Shown here: positions 1 through 7,266 of the stretch, in pieces
Position numbering within the stretch: position 1 is the first letter of the stretch
How the letters are laid out: each line of letters starts with the position of its first letter
From: Clostridia bacterium
GTDB lineage: Bacteria; Bacillota; Clostridia; Christensenellales; Aristaeellaceae
Direction: 5' to 3'
DNA: 39,487 nucleotides
Assembly (NCBI GenBank): GCA_030529995.1
Contig: JAUMVT010000015.1
Coordinates: 1 to 39,487 of the forward strand
The notes under the pieces: generated by a model
Database searches by the model: none
The model's input: only the letters and a program-made list of their open reading frames with translations
Told to the model about the DNA's origin: nothing
Made by a program: the position numbers and the translations under genes

Positions 1-160
1 TAATGTTAGGCGGCGGCATCACAATGGTAAAGGGCTTCTTGCCCTCCTCACGGTGCGCCACAAAGGCGCCGCTTTCTTCCCATTCCTGATAGAGCTTGGT
101 TTCAATGGCCTTGGGATCAAATTTCGTAGCCATATCTGCGCCGGTCATTTTTGCTTCCAT
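1..160 (-). CDS. valS: Valyl-tRNA synthetase, N-terminal 53 residues (cut by window edge)
   Basis: Charges tRNA-Val with valine in the cytoplasm. Only the first 53 codons are inside the window; the rest continues beyond position 1. The visible protein has the typical class I ValRS opening: a segment with KFDPKAIE followed by YQEWEESGAF, and the MPPPNI motif at residues 48-53, which directly precedes the HIGH region in this family. The ATG at 158-160 follows a GGAAGG ribosome-binding site; a second ATG four codons in is possible. It lies 44 bases downstream of a small membrane-protein gene, and both sit behind a T-box leader whose specifier reads as GTC (valine). The valine specifier independently supports the identification. 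Confidence 0.9.
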   Translation of the reverse strand, partial: MEAKMTGADMATKFDPKAIETKLYQEWEESGAFVAHREEGKKPFTIVMPPPNI

Positions 161-204
161 CTGTATCCTTCCTTTCCGTCAGCATCAGCAGGATGCGTTC
201 ATTT

Positions 205-408
205 TTACAGTATGTCCATCAGGAGCAGAGCACCGACCAGGGCAATGACGCAGCCAACACCCTTGCAGATGAGCTTGCCGTTTTCCCCTGCTTTAGGGAA
301 AAGCTTTGTAACAATGGGAGAAGACGCATACACGAGTACCGCGCCCACTACCATCAGTGCCACCCCGGGCCAGTTCAGCTTGGACAGGACTTTTTCTCCG
401 TAGGACAT
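205..408 (-). CDS. Small two-helix membrane protein between the valine T-box and valS
   Basis: A 67-residue protein that I do not recognise. It has a short polar start (MSYGEKVLSK), a first hydrophobic helix at about residues 14-28, a basic loop (TKLFPKAGENGK), and a second hydrophobic helix at about residues 43-66. The ATG at 406-408 has a strong CAGGAGGAAC ribosome-binding site directly after the T-box terminator, so this start is firm even though the frame stays open upstream. It is 44 bases before valS and must share the T-box transcript. Function is unknown; the position predicts expression under valine-tRNA starvation together with valS. Confidence 0.7.
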   Translation of the reverse strand: MSYGEKVLSKLNWPGVALMVVGAVLVYASSPIVTKLFPKAGENGKLICKGVGCVIALVGALLLMDIL

Positions 409-419
409 GTGTTCCTCCT

Positions 420-668
420 GTATACAAAAGCAGCCCCATCCCGAAGGACGGAGCTGCTCCGTGTTACCACCTTGATTCGCAAACGAAAGAATCGTTGCCT
501 CATGCGCACGATAACGGGTGCCACCGCGACAGCTAAGGTGAATGGATTCACGTTCACCGCCGCTCTGCGAAAGCGACCTTCTCCCGGTAGCATCGGAGGC
601 GGATTCACAGCATGGCAACCGCCCTCTCTGACCGCGCCTGCGGGGTACTCCTCTTTCTTCTGCGAGTG
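420..668 (-). promoter_or_regulatory. T-box leader, valine type, upstream of the small ORF and valS
   Basis: Read on the minus strand it shows the T-box parts in order. The AGTA bulge of stem I is near 634-637, and a GAGAG element and apical region follow. The 3' side of the specifier loop reads GAA-G-GTC, with GTC (valine) complementing 575-577. The antiterminator at 444-473 has helices AAGG/CCTT and ACGGAGC/GCTCCGT around a TGGTAAC bulge, where TGG would pair with the tRNA CCA end and the following T with an A discriminator. A competing terminator follows. In this family uncharged tRNA stabilises the antiterminator and allows read-through. The promoter is not clear. Confidence 0.88.
426..457 (-). 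terminator. T-box terminator of the valS leader
   Basis: On the minus strand a 12-bp stem (GCAGCTCCGTCC with GGATGGGGCTGC, two G-T pairs) closes a TTCG loop and is followed by TTTT. Its 5' arm is the 3' half of the antiterminator, so the two structures exclude each other. Confidence 0.88.
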
Positions 669-693
669 ATATGGTGAATTTTTTTCATGAACC

Positions 694-720
694 GAAAAAG
701 TGGCCGAAGCCACCTTTTCT
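694..720 (-). terminator. Terminator after rpmF
   Basis: On the minus strand, AAAAGGTGGC-TTCG-GCCACTTTTT forms a short GC-rich stem with a T-tract, 18 bases after the rpmF stop. It separates the yceD-rpmF transcript from the valS T-box. Confidence 0.8.
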
Positions 721-737
721 ATACAAGGAGGACGCAA

Positions 738-932
738 TTAAGCGTTCTTCTTGTCTTCGTCCATCTTCACAACCTGCACGCCATTGTAATAGCCGCAGTT
801 CTTGCACACATGGTGAGCCAGCTTCATCTGATGGCACTGGGGGCATTCCACAATGCCGGGCATGCTCAGCTTCCAGTTGGCGCGACGGCTGTGCTTACGA
901 GCCTTGGAGATTTTTCCCTTAGGAAGAGCCAT
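738..932 (-). CDS. rpmF: 50S ribosomal protein bL32
   Basis: A 64-residue protein of the large ribosomal subunit. It has the family hallmarks: a basic N-terminus (MALPKGKISKARKHSRRAN) followed by a four-cysteine zinc ribbon with C30-x2-C33 and C43-x2-C46, then a YNG segment and a charged tail. Length and composition are normal for bL32, here the zinc-binding form. It starts three bases after yceD and is followed by a terminator, so yceD-rpmF is a two-gene operon, the usual arrangement in many bacteria. Confidence 0.96.
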   Translation of the reverse strand: MALPKGKISKARKHSRRANWKLSMPGIVECPQCHQMKLAHHVCKNCGYYNGVQVVKMDEDKKNA

Positions 933-935
933 GTT

Positions 936-1430
936 TTACACCTCCTCATCCTTCGTCAGCAATTGCTGCAATGCCGCAAAAGGATGCTCATTCTGCATTT
1001 CCTTCTGGCAAGTGTCGTTGTCTGCAAACCCGACCAAACCAGGACAGTCCTCCCTGCAGAGGAACCGCATCGGCAGGGCGAGTACTGCGTAAGACATAGC
1101 CAGCTTTTCAAACCCAACGCAAGATCCAGTGTAAGTAAAGATCTCATCATCTTCCGGGTCGCCGTTCCGCAGAAAGGTTTCCCGGAACGTGGCTTGAATG
1201 TCTGCGCTGGCAGGCTCCAGACAGTTGGCGCAATGAGCATGAGCAACAGTCGTCAGCTTCCCGTCTACCTGCACACTGCCGTCATCCGTAGCGAAATAGG
1301 TACCTTCCAAGATGGCATCGTCAAAGGTGACGGTGTCACCGCTAATCTCCTGCGGAGCAATGGCCTGCTCGCCACGGAAAAGGTACTCCTGCCCGGGGTT
1401 TTTCAGTGCCAGGGTTACGTCCAGCTTCAT
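936..1430 (-). CDS. yceD: YceD family (DUF177) protein, 23S rRNA accumulation factor
   Basis: A 164-residue protein of the YceD/DUF177 family, linked in other bacteria to 23S rRNA accumulation and almost always encoded just upstream of rpmF, as here. It has the paired cysteine motifs: C67-x2-C70 in HCANC and C125-x3-C129 in CREDCPG, likely a metal site. The centre is acidic (DPEDDEIFTY), as expected for the family. The ATG has an AGGTGAG ribosome-binding site. A consensus promoter lies upstream, and rpmF starts three bases downstream. The molecular mechanism is not settled for the family. Confidence 0.88.
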   Translation of the reverse strand: MKLDVTLALKNPGQEYLFRGEQAIAPQEISGDTVTFDDAILEGTYFATDDGSVQVDGKLTTVAHAHCANCLEPASADIQATFRETFLRNGDPEDDEIFTYTGSCVGFEKLAMSYAVLALPMRFLCREDCPGLVGFADNDTCQKEMQNEHPFAALQQLLTKDEEV

Positions 1431-1458
1431 GCACTCACCTCAAATATGACCAACTGCT

Positions 1459-1487
1459 ATTATAGATTTTTCGAGCCCTTTTGTCAA
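1459..1487 (-). promoter_or_regulatory. Sigma-A promoter of yceD-rpmF
   Basis: On the minus strand, TTGACA (1482-1487) and TATAAT (1459-1464) are both perfect consensus hexamers separated by exactly 17 bases, about 30 bases before the yceD ATG. Confidence 0.93.
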
Positions 1488-1532
1488 CAAAATTTTCGCA
1501 GAGCTGAGGAAAACCGGAAGGGTTCCCTCTGC
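1488..1532 (-). terminator. Possible terminator after ackA
   Basis: On the minus strand an imperfect stem with outer arms GCAGAG and CTCTGC and inner GGAACC/GGTTTCC pairing is followed by GAAAATTTTG, about 20 bases after the ackA stop. Pairing is interrupted, so this is only a likely terminator. Confidence 0.5.
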
Positions 1533-1552
1533 CCCGATCACCGCAGTGAAAC

Positions 1553-2779
1553 TTACTTCGTCACCAACTCCAGGGTATCCCGGGCGATGGCGATTTCCTC
1601 ATTGGTAGGAATGACGCAGATGGTCACCTTGCTGTCATCCGCAGAAATCACGGATTCCGTCACGTGCGGCCATGCGCAGGCGTCGTTCTTGGCCTTGTCC
1701 AGCTTTGCGCCCATGAATTCGAAGCCTTCCATAATGCGGGCGCGAAGCTTCAGGTTGTTCTCGCCGATGCCGGCGGTGAACACGATAATGTCCACACCGT
1801 TCATGGCAGCGGCATAGGAACCAATGTACTTGCGAACGCCGTACACCAGCATATCCCGTGCCAGGATGGCATCCTCATTGCCCTCGTCCGCCTTAGCATC
1901 GATGTCACGCATATCGCTGAAGCCGCCAATGCCCTTCAGGCCGGATTCCTTGTTCATCATGGTGAGCACCTGATCCACGGTCTTGTGCTCCGTGTTGGCA
2001 ATGAACTGCACCACGGCAGGATCGCAGCTGCCGGAACGGGTGCCCATCAGCACGCCTTCCAGAGGGGTCAGACCCATGGAGGTATCCACGCACTTGCCGT
2101 CCACCACAGCGCTCAGGCTGGAACCGTTGCCCAGGTGGCACACGATGACCCGCTTGCCCACAGGGTTCACACCCAGGAACTCGCACACCCGCTTGGACAC
2201 GTACCGGTGAGAAGTGCCGTGGAAGCCGTAGCGGCGCACACCGTACTTGGTTTCATATTCCTTCGGCACGCCGTACATATAGGCCTTGGCCGGCATGGTC
2301 TGATGGAAAGCCGTGTCGAACACAGCCACCTGGGGCACGGTGGGCATCACCTTTTCGCAGGCTTCAATGCCCATCAGGTTGGCAGGATTGTGAAGCGGTC
2401 CCAGAGGGATGCACTTGCGGATGGCAGCCTTCACGGCGTCATTGATGACAACAGAGGCAGAGAATTCCTTGCCGCCGTGCAGCACACGGTGACCCACAGC
2501 GCCGATTTCGTCCGTGGACTTGATGGCGCCCTTCTCCGGATCCTGCAATGCCTTCAGCATCATTTCGGTTGCCTGTACGTGGTCAGCAACGAAGGTGTTG
2601 ATTTCCACCACTTTGTCGTCCACGGTCTGCTTCAGGTGACCGCCTTCCGTTCCCTTTTCCTTGTCTTCCGCAATGTTGATGCGCTCTACCAGACCCTTTG
2701 CCAGTACCTTTTCGCCGTCCATGTCCAGCAGCTGGTACTTCAGGGAGGAAGAGCCGGCATTTACGACCAGAATCTTCAT
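1553..2779 (-). CDS. ackA: Acetate kinase
   Basis: A 408-residue cytoplasmic enzyme that transfers the phosphate of acetyl phosphate to ADP, giving acetate and ATP. Family motifs are visible: the N-terminal NAGSSSLKY phosphate-binding segment starting at residue 7, VGHRVLHGG, HGTSHRYVS in the middle, GTRSGSCDP, and FTAGIGENN near the C-terminus. Length is normal (about 400). The ATG is preceded by GAAGGAGC. It lies downstream of pduL on the same strand, with a terminator-like hairpin in the 116-base gap. The pair forms the substrate-level phosphorylation route acetyl-CoA to acetyl phosphate to acetate, suggesting acetate as a fermentation end product. Confidence 0.97.
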   Translation of the reverse strand: MKILVVNAGSSSLKYQLLDMDGEKVLAKGLVERINIAEDKEKGTEGGHLKQTVDDKVVEINTFVADHVQATEMMLKALQDPEKGAIKSTDEIGAVGHRVLHGGKEFSASVVINDAVKAAIRKCIPLGPLHNPANLMGIEACEKVMPTVPQVAVFDTAFHQTMPAKAYMYGVPKEYETKYGVRRYGFHGTSHRYVSKRVCEFLGVNPVGKRVIVCHLGNGSSLSAVVDGKCVDTSMGLTPLEGVLMGTRSGSCDPAVVQFIANTEHKTVDQVLTMMNKESGLKGIGGFSDMRDIDAKADEGNEDAILARDMLVYGVRKYIGSYAAAMNGVDIIVFTAGIGENNLKLRARIMEGFEFMGAKLDKAKNDACAWPHVTESVISADDSKVTICVIPTNEEIAIARDTLELVTK

Positions 2780-2847
2780 CGTTGAAAGCTCCTTCTGTTG
2801 TTATATTTTTTCGGAGCGAAAGCTCCCATCCATGATGTTCCCCTGAA

Positions 2848-2884
2848 AGCAAACCTGCCTGATCATGTTGGCCGGTCAGGCAGG
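2848..2884 (-). terminator. Terminator between pduL and ackA
   Basis: On the minus strand, CCTGCCTGA and TCAGGCAGG form a perfect 9-bp stem (2854-2862 with 2876-2884) followed by a T-rich TTTGCTTT, just after the pduL stop. It may set unequal expression of pduL and ackA. Confidence 0.7.
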
Positions 2885-2895
2885 TGCGTTCATAC

Positions 2896-3465
2896 TTACT
2901 TGATGACTTCGCCCATAGTGCCGGGAGCTACGCAGCCGGCATTGGACTCATCGGTATCAATGTGCATGGCCAGAGCGAACTTCTCGCTGACGCGAACCAC
3001 CACATCACCGAAGGTCAGGCTGCGGCCGTTGGTGTCAATCTTCACGGACACAACGTCCTTATCCTTCACGCCGAAGGCTTCTGCATCGGCAGGGGTCATG
3101 TGAATGTGACGCTTGGCGGCGATGACGCCTTCCTTCAGCTCCACTTCACCGCAGGGTCCTACCAGCTTGCAGGCACCGCTGCCGGCAATGTCGCCGCTTT
3201 CACGGATGGGGGCGGTTACGCCGATGGAGCGGGCATCCGTCAGAGAAACTTCCACCTGGCTCGCGCTGCGGACAGGTCCCAGAATGGAGGCGGTCATCTG
3301 ACCCTTTGCGCCCACAATGGTCACCTTCTCGTTGCTGGCAAACTGGCCGGGCTGAGAAAGCATCTTCTTCACAGTCAGCTCATATCCCTTGCCAAACAGC
3401 GTTTCCAAATCTTCCTTCGTTACATGCACGTGACGTGCAGAGGTTTCTACCAACACCTTTGCCAT
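2896..3465 (-). CDS. pduL: Phosphate acyltransferase, PduL type
   Basis: A 189-residue PduL-family phosphotransacylase that interconverts acyl-CoA and acyl phosphate. It is unrelated in sequence to the classical Pta enzyme. Two zinc-binding HxH motifs are visible: H12-V-H14 in RHVHVT and H120-I-H122 in KRHIHMTP, each opening one half of the duplicated beta-barrel fold. The ATG at 3463-3465 is chosen because AAAGGAG lies 9 bases upstream; an in-frame codon at 3489 has no such site. No microcompartment shell gene is in the window and ackA follows. I therefore infer that the enzyme acts on acetyl-CoA in the cytosol as a Pta replacement, not in a propanediol compartment. Confidence 0.92.
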   Translation of the reverse strand: MAKVLVETSARHVHVTKEDLETLFGKGYELTVKKMLSQPGQFASNEKVTIVGAKGQMTASILGPVRSASQVEVSLTDARSIGVTAPIRESGDIAGSGACKLVGPCGEVELKEGVIAAKRHIHMTPADAEAFGVKDKDVVSVKIDTNGRSLTFGDVVVRVSEKFALAMHIDTDESNAGCVAPGTMGEVIK

Positions 3466-3531
3466 TCCGATACACTCCTTTATTACCATTCAAGCACAGC
3501 AAAAAATCTTCCATGCTCAGGAATCACAGCT

Positions 3532-3537
3532 ATTATA
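3532..3537 (-). promoter_or_regulatory. Likely -10 box for pduL
   Basis: On the minus strand a consensus TATAAT lies 67 bases before the pduL ATG. No good TTGACA is seen 17 bases upstream (TTCCTT instead), so the promoter is plausible but weakly supported. The 152-base gap also has to serve the divergent tmcAL; a TATAGA at about 3571-3576 on the plus strand is a weak candidate for that. Confidence 0.5.
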
Positions 3538-3617
3538 CAGGATTTCATAAAAAAAAGGAAGGGTTTTGGTATAGAAAAATGGAATTACCGTGAAAAGAAT
3601 GTGCTGGAGGCGAGGAA

Positions 3618-4793
3618 ATGCGGATCGTGGGCGTTGTGGCGGAATACAATCCACTCCACCGGGGGCATGCCTATCAGCTTCAGGCAGCAAGGGAAGCGGC
3701 AAAGGCGGATTATGTGCTGGCAGTCATGTCCGGCTGCTTTACCCAGCGCGGGGATGCCGCCTTGCTCTCCCCTGTCACACGTGCTGAAATGGCACTGTGC
3801 TCCGGTGCCGATGCGGTGATCCTGCTTCCCGCTCTGTGGAGTGTTCGGGATGCGGAGCACTTCGCCTTAGGCAGTGTTTCCCTGCTGGCCGCTCTCGGGG
3901 CAGATGCCCTTTCCTTCGGTGCGGAAAATGCCTCAGCGGAGGCATTGACGACTGCCGCCCAAGTGCTTGAGACATCCTCCGATGCGCTGAACCGTGCCGT
4001 CAACGTCTATCTTGCCCAAGGGCTGGGCTATCCTTCCGCCATGGCGAAAGCCTGTGAAGACCTGCACCCCGGTGTTGGCAGCATGCTCGCATCCCCCAAC
4101 AACACGCTTGGCATTTGCTACCTTCGTGCCCTGCGCCGGTTGGGTACTTCCATGGAGGTTTTCCCCATTCAGCGAAAAGGGGACTACCATGCGTCCGATT
4201 TCAGCGAGCAGATGCCCTCGGCCACAGCCGTGCGCAGTGGGATTCTCCGGGGAGCATGGCAGCGTGCCTATGCCGCCATGCCGGAAGCCTGCGCTTCCCT
4301 GCTCCGCCAAGAAAGCCTTGCCGGACATATTCACCGGCCTGATGCGCTGGATCATGCGCTGATGTACCGTCTGCGCACCATGACGGCCGCAGACTATGGT
4401 GCACTGCCCGGCATCAGCGAGGGCATTGACGACAGGCTCCACCGTGCCGCCCGGCAGTGCTGCACCAAAGTCGCCTTGCTGGATGAGGCAAGTACCCGCC
4501 GGTATCCACGAGCCCGATTGAACCGGCTGTGCGCCCATGCCTTGCTTGGTGTGACCCAGCAGGACGTGGAAGAAACGCCCCTGCCTACAGCCGCCCTTTT
4601 GCTTGGCTTCCGCAGGGATGCCGCTCCCCTGCTGAGCCGCCTTGCCCAAGGCACAGTGCCCTTGGTGGGGCGTGCCTCGGAATATCCCGCCGCTCGGTGG
4701 CTGGACATAGAAGCCGCAGCATGGGATGTGTGGGGGCTGGGCTGCGGCATGCCGGCCGGAGGGCTGTATACCCGCAGCGTCGTGAAAGTATGA
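3618..4793 (+). CDS. tmcAL: tRNA(Met) cytidine acetate ligase
   Basis: A 391-residue cytoplasmic enzyme (formerly YlbM/DUF795). In the characterised family it activates acetate with ATP to acetyl-adenylate and transfers it to N4 of the wobble cytidine C34 of elongator tRNA-Met. The N-terminal nucleotidyltransferase-like core starts with GVVAEYNPLHRGH (residues 5-17), whose HRGH corresponds to the HxGH adenylate-binding motif. MSGCFTQRGD (37-46) is the second conserved block, and the SPNNTLG segment near residue 158 is also typical. The ATG has GGAGGCGAGG upstream. The gene is divergent from pduL-ackA and overlaps the wider ispE frame, so tmcAL-ispE are likely co-transcribed. Confidence 0.92.
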   Translation: MRIVGVVAEYNPLHRGHAYQLQAAREAAKADYVLAVMSGCFTQRGDAALLSPVTRAEMALCSGADAVILLPALWSVRDAEHFALGSVSLLAALGADALSFGAENASAEALTTAAQVLETSSDALNRAVNVYLAQGLGYPSAMAKACEDLHPGVGSMLASPNNTLGICYLRALRRLGTSMEVFPIQRKGDYHASDFSEQMPSATAVRSGILRGAWQRAYAAMPEACASLLRQESLAGHIHRPDALDHALMYRLRTMTAADYGALPGISEGIDDRLHRAARQCCTKVALLDEASTRRYPRARLNRLCAHALLGVTQQDVEETPLPTAALLLGFRRDAAPLLSRLAQGTVPLVGRASEYPAARWLDIEAAAWDVWGLGCGMPAGGLYTRSVVKV

Positions 4794-4816
4794 CAACAAA
4801 CCAGGAGGAATGTTTG

Positions 4817-5680
4817 ATGCATTTGCTGGCAAGAGCCAAGATTAACTGGACGCTGGACATTACAGGTCAGCGTGAGGACGGCTATCATTTCATGGATATG
4901 CTGATGCAGCCCGTGACCCTTTCCGATGTCATCGATTTAGAGGAAGCGGATACGGTGACCCTGACGTGCAGCGGAACACCTTATCTTCCGCCGGATGAGC
5001 ATCACTTGGCGTGGCGTGCCGCCATGGCACTTAAGCAGCACACCGGTTGTGAAAAAGGAGCCCGTATTCAGGTGCACAAATGCATCCCTGTAGGGGCAGG
5101 CATGGGGGGCGGCAGTGCGGATGCTGCCGGGGTACTGGCAGGGCTGAACCGGCTGTGGCAGCTGCATCTGTCCCAAGATGAGTTGGAAGCCATCGGGCTG
5201 TCCCTTGGAGCTGACGTTCCCTTCTGCCTGCGGGGCGGATTGCAGCATGTGCAGGGCATCGGTGAAAAAATGTCCCCTGTGCCCTGCAAAAAAATGCTGC
5301 CCCTGTGCGTCATTCAGCCCTGCGAAGGGCTCAGCACAGGAGCAGTATTCAAGGCATATCATGGGGAGGCCATCCATGCCCGTCCACATACCCTACAGGC
5401 CATGGAAGCCTTGCAGCAGGGAGATTTGCCGAAGCTGACTGCCAGCCTGGGCAATGTGCTGCAGATCGTCAGCGAAGCCATGCGCCCCGCCATCGGCGTG
5501 GCTATTCAGGATCTGCTGAAGGCCGGCGCTGTCACCGCCTGGATGACCGGCAGCGGCTCTGCCGTTTTCGGCGTGTTTGCGGACAGTGCTTCGGCAGAAC
5601 AGGCCGGGAATGCTCTCCGCCAACAGTATGATCGCTGCTGGGTGTGCAGCACCTGCATGGACAGCATTGTTGAAGCTTAA
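4817..5680 (+). CDS. ispE: 4-diphosphocytidyl-2-C-methyl-D-erythritol kinase
   Basis: A 287-residue GHMP-family kinase that phosphorylates CDP-methylerythritol in the non-mevalonate (MEP) isoprenoid pathway. Visible features are the LARAKINWTLDI opening with the catalytic lysine region, GYHFMDMLMQ, the glycine-rich ATP loop PVGAGMGGGSADAAG at 91-105, LGADVPFCL carrying the catalytic aspartate at about residue 136, and the C-terminal MTGSGSAVFG motif. The ATG at 4817 is chosen because AGGAGG at 4803-4808 sits 8 bases before it. An ATG at 4790 overlapping the tmcAL stop lacks such a site. Its stop codon overlaps that of the convergent flippase gene. Confidence 0.95.
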   Translation: MHLLARAKINWTLDITGQREDGYHFMDMLMQPVTLSDVIDLEEADTVTLTCSGTPYLPPDEHHLAWRAAMALKQHTGCEKGARIQVHKCIPVGAGMGGGSADAAGVLAGLNRLWQLHLSQDELEAIGLSLGADVPFCLRGGLQHVQGIGEKMSPVPCKKMLPLCVIQPCEGLSTGAVFKAYHGEAIHARPHTLQAMEALQQGDLPKLTASLGNVLQIVSEAMRPAIGVAIQDLLKAGAVTAWMTGSGSAVFGVFADSASAEQAGNALRQQYDRCWVCSTCMDSIVEA

Positions 5681-7116
5681 TTCTTGGCAAGCCGTTTCAG
5701 ATGCAGCAAATGCATGATTTCCCGATCGTCTGTCTTCCGCCACCAACCTAGGCACAGTCCGCCGTAAACCCCGGCGCCCACCAGTACACGAACAGCCACC
5801 TCCCACCAGGAGTCTGCCATCAGTACGCCTACCAGCTGCACCACCAGCAGCATGATCGCTCCCATCACCGAATAGGTCAGGGCATAGCGAAGGAAGCGGC
5901 CATAGGGCAATTCCTTGCGGAGGAAGAGGAACTGCACCAGCGGCACGCTGGCCTCGGCAAACAGAGTGCCGATAACCGCACCCATGGCACCCATGGTGGG
6001 AATCAGCAATCCGTTGATGATCAGGTTCACAACCGCCCCGGTGGATACAGCCTTCAGCACCAGCCGGTCATTGCCGGAGGGCAAAATCCACTGGGTGCGC
6101 ACCACATTGGCAAAGCCGATGAGGATCAGTGTAAAGCCCAGAGGTACCATCAGCACCCCGGAATAAGCAAAGTCCTCGCCGTAAAACAGGGGCGCAAAAA
6201 CATCCGCCACGGAGGCAATGCCGAAGGCCATGGCGCAGGTCATGCACATCATCATCTTCATGGACAGCTCCATAAAGCCGCGAATCTGCTTTTCTCTGCC
6301 ATGAGCCTGCAAATTGGAAGCTTTGGGCATCAGCACCGTGCCGATGGCGGAAATAAAGCCGCTCAGGCAGTAGATAATCTGCTCCGCGCTGCTGTACAGG
6401 CCATTCTGTGCCATGCCGGCAATGGCACCCACCATGATTTTATCCATGGTGCGGTACACCCGGACAGCCAGCACAGACACCAGCAGCAGCATGCAGGGCA
6501 GGAAGTGCTTCATTACATCCCGGAAGGGTACCCGCTGCAGATGTACCTTGCCCTTCAGTCCCGGCCAGCATAGCAGACACCCCATCAAGGTTGCCGCTGA
6601 CCAGGCGAAGCCGTAAATCCACACATCTTCTGCGCTTTTCACAAAAATGAACACGCTGGCCGCCGCCAGCAGCTTCACACAGGTATTGCGCAAGGCGATG
6701 GACTTAAACTGATCCAGCCCCATCAGGCACCAGTCAATATTCACCAGACAGCTGACGGACATCATGGTCAGGTGCAGCACAATGGTCTTCTCCTGCCCGG
6801 CGCCGAAGGCCACATAACCCAGCCACACCAGCAGCACCAGCAGGGAAACCAATACCTGCATGATGTAAATCTCGGAAAAGGTCTTGCTCAGCTTCTTGGC
6901 GTCATCCCGCACCTTGGCAATGGCACGGACGCCATAGTCCGTCAGCCCCATGGTGGCGATGATGACGAAAATTTCGCTGATGGACCATGCGTAATCGTAG
7001 AGTCCTTTGCCGGTCTGCCCCACCGTACGGGTCAAATAAGGGGCGGTCACCAAGGGCAGCAAGATGGAGAACACACGATAAGCCACGTTATAAGCGGCAT
7101 TTTTCTTTGCGCTCAA
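5677..7116 (-). CDS. Polysaccharide / lipid-linked sugar flippase (Wzx-like, PST family)
   Basis: A 479-residue integral membrane protein of the MOP superfamily with about 14 hydrophobic helices. It begins with the family-typical NVAYRVFSILLPLVTAPYLTR and GLYDYAWSISE, and has the conserved GLTDYG segment near residue 58. Members move undecaprenyl-linked oligosaccharides across the membrane for capsule or teichoic-acid-like polymers; the substrate cannot be told. No glycosyltransferase is adjacent, so the gene stands alone. The start is a TTG at 7114-7116 behind GGGAGG; the first in-frame ATG lies far inside. It converges on ispE, the two stop codons overlapping by two bases (the genes by four). 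Confidence 0.85.
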   Translation of the reverse strand: MSAKKNAAYNVAYRVFSILLPLVTAPYLTRTVGQTGKGLYDYAWSISEIFVIIATMGLTDYGVRAIAKVRDDAKKLSKTFSEIYIMQVLVSLLVLLVWLGYVAFGAGQEKTIVLHLTMMSVSCLVNIDWCLMGLDQFKSIALRNTCVKLLAAASVFIFVKSAEDVWIYGFAWSAATLMGCLLCWPGLKGKVHLQRVPFRDVMKHFLPCMLLLVSVLAVRVYRTMDKIMVGAIAGMAQNGLYSSAEQIIYCLSGFISAIGTVLMPKASNLQAHGREKQIRGFMELSMKMMMCMTCAMAFGIASVADVFAPLFYGEDFAYSGVLMVPLGFTLILIGFANVVRTQWILPSGNDRLVLKAVSTGAVVNLIINGLLIPTMGAMGAVIGTLFAEASVPLVQFLFLRKELPYGRFLRYALTYSVMGAIMLLVVQLVGVLMADSWWEVAVRVLVGAGVYGGLCLGWWRKTDDREIMHLLHLKRLAKN

Positions 7117-7182
7117 AAAAGTCCCTCCCGCAGTTCAAAAAGCCTTCTTTATTCTTTTCGCTATGAATTTGCTGCATCCTCC

Positions 7183-7211
7183 TTGACAGCCCATATCTTC
7201 CTCCGTATAAT
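7183..7211 (+). promoter_or_regulatory. Sigma-A promoter of bioY
   Basis: TTGACA (7183-7188) and TATAAT (7206-7211) are perfect consensus hexamers with a 17-base spacer, about 55 bases before the bioY ATG. Confidence 0.93.
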
Positions 7212-7242
7212 GTGTAAACGTAATTCTTGTTTTGGTTTACGC
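7212..7242 (+). promoter_or_regulatory. Probable BirA operator of bioY
   Basis: An inverted repeat GTAAAC (7214-7219) - 15 bases - GTTTAC (7235-7240) starts directly after the -10 box and spans the expected start of transcription. The half-site sequence and 15-base spacing match the BirA biotin-repressor operator type of Bacillota (GTTAAC or GTAAAC half-sites about 15 bases apart). BirA loaded with biotinyl-AMP would block transcription when biotin is plentiful. The outer bases are not symmetric (TGT on the left, GCA on the right). Confidence 0.82.
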
Positions 7243-7266
7243 AATACAGAAAGGAAGTTTTCCCTC

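Noticed and set aside
53..403. 116-codon plus-strand frame at the left edge
   Set aside because: It lies opposite valS and the small membrane-protein gene, both of which have good start signals.
504..520. T-box-like CGGGTGCCACCGCG on the plus strand
   Set aside because: It lacks the TGG needed to pair with tRNA CCA. It is the complement of a helix inside the minus-strand valine T-box, where the real TGGTAAC motif lies at 459-473.
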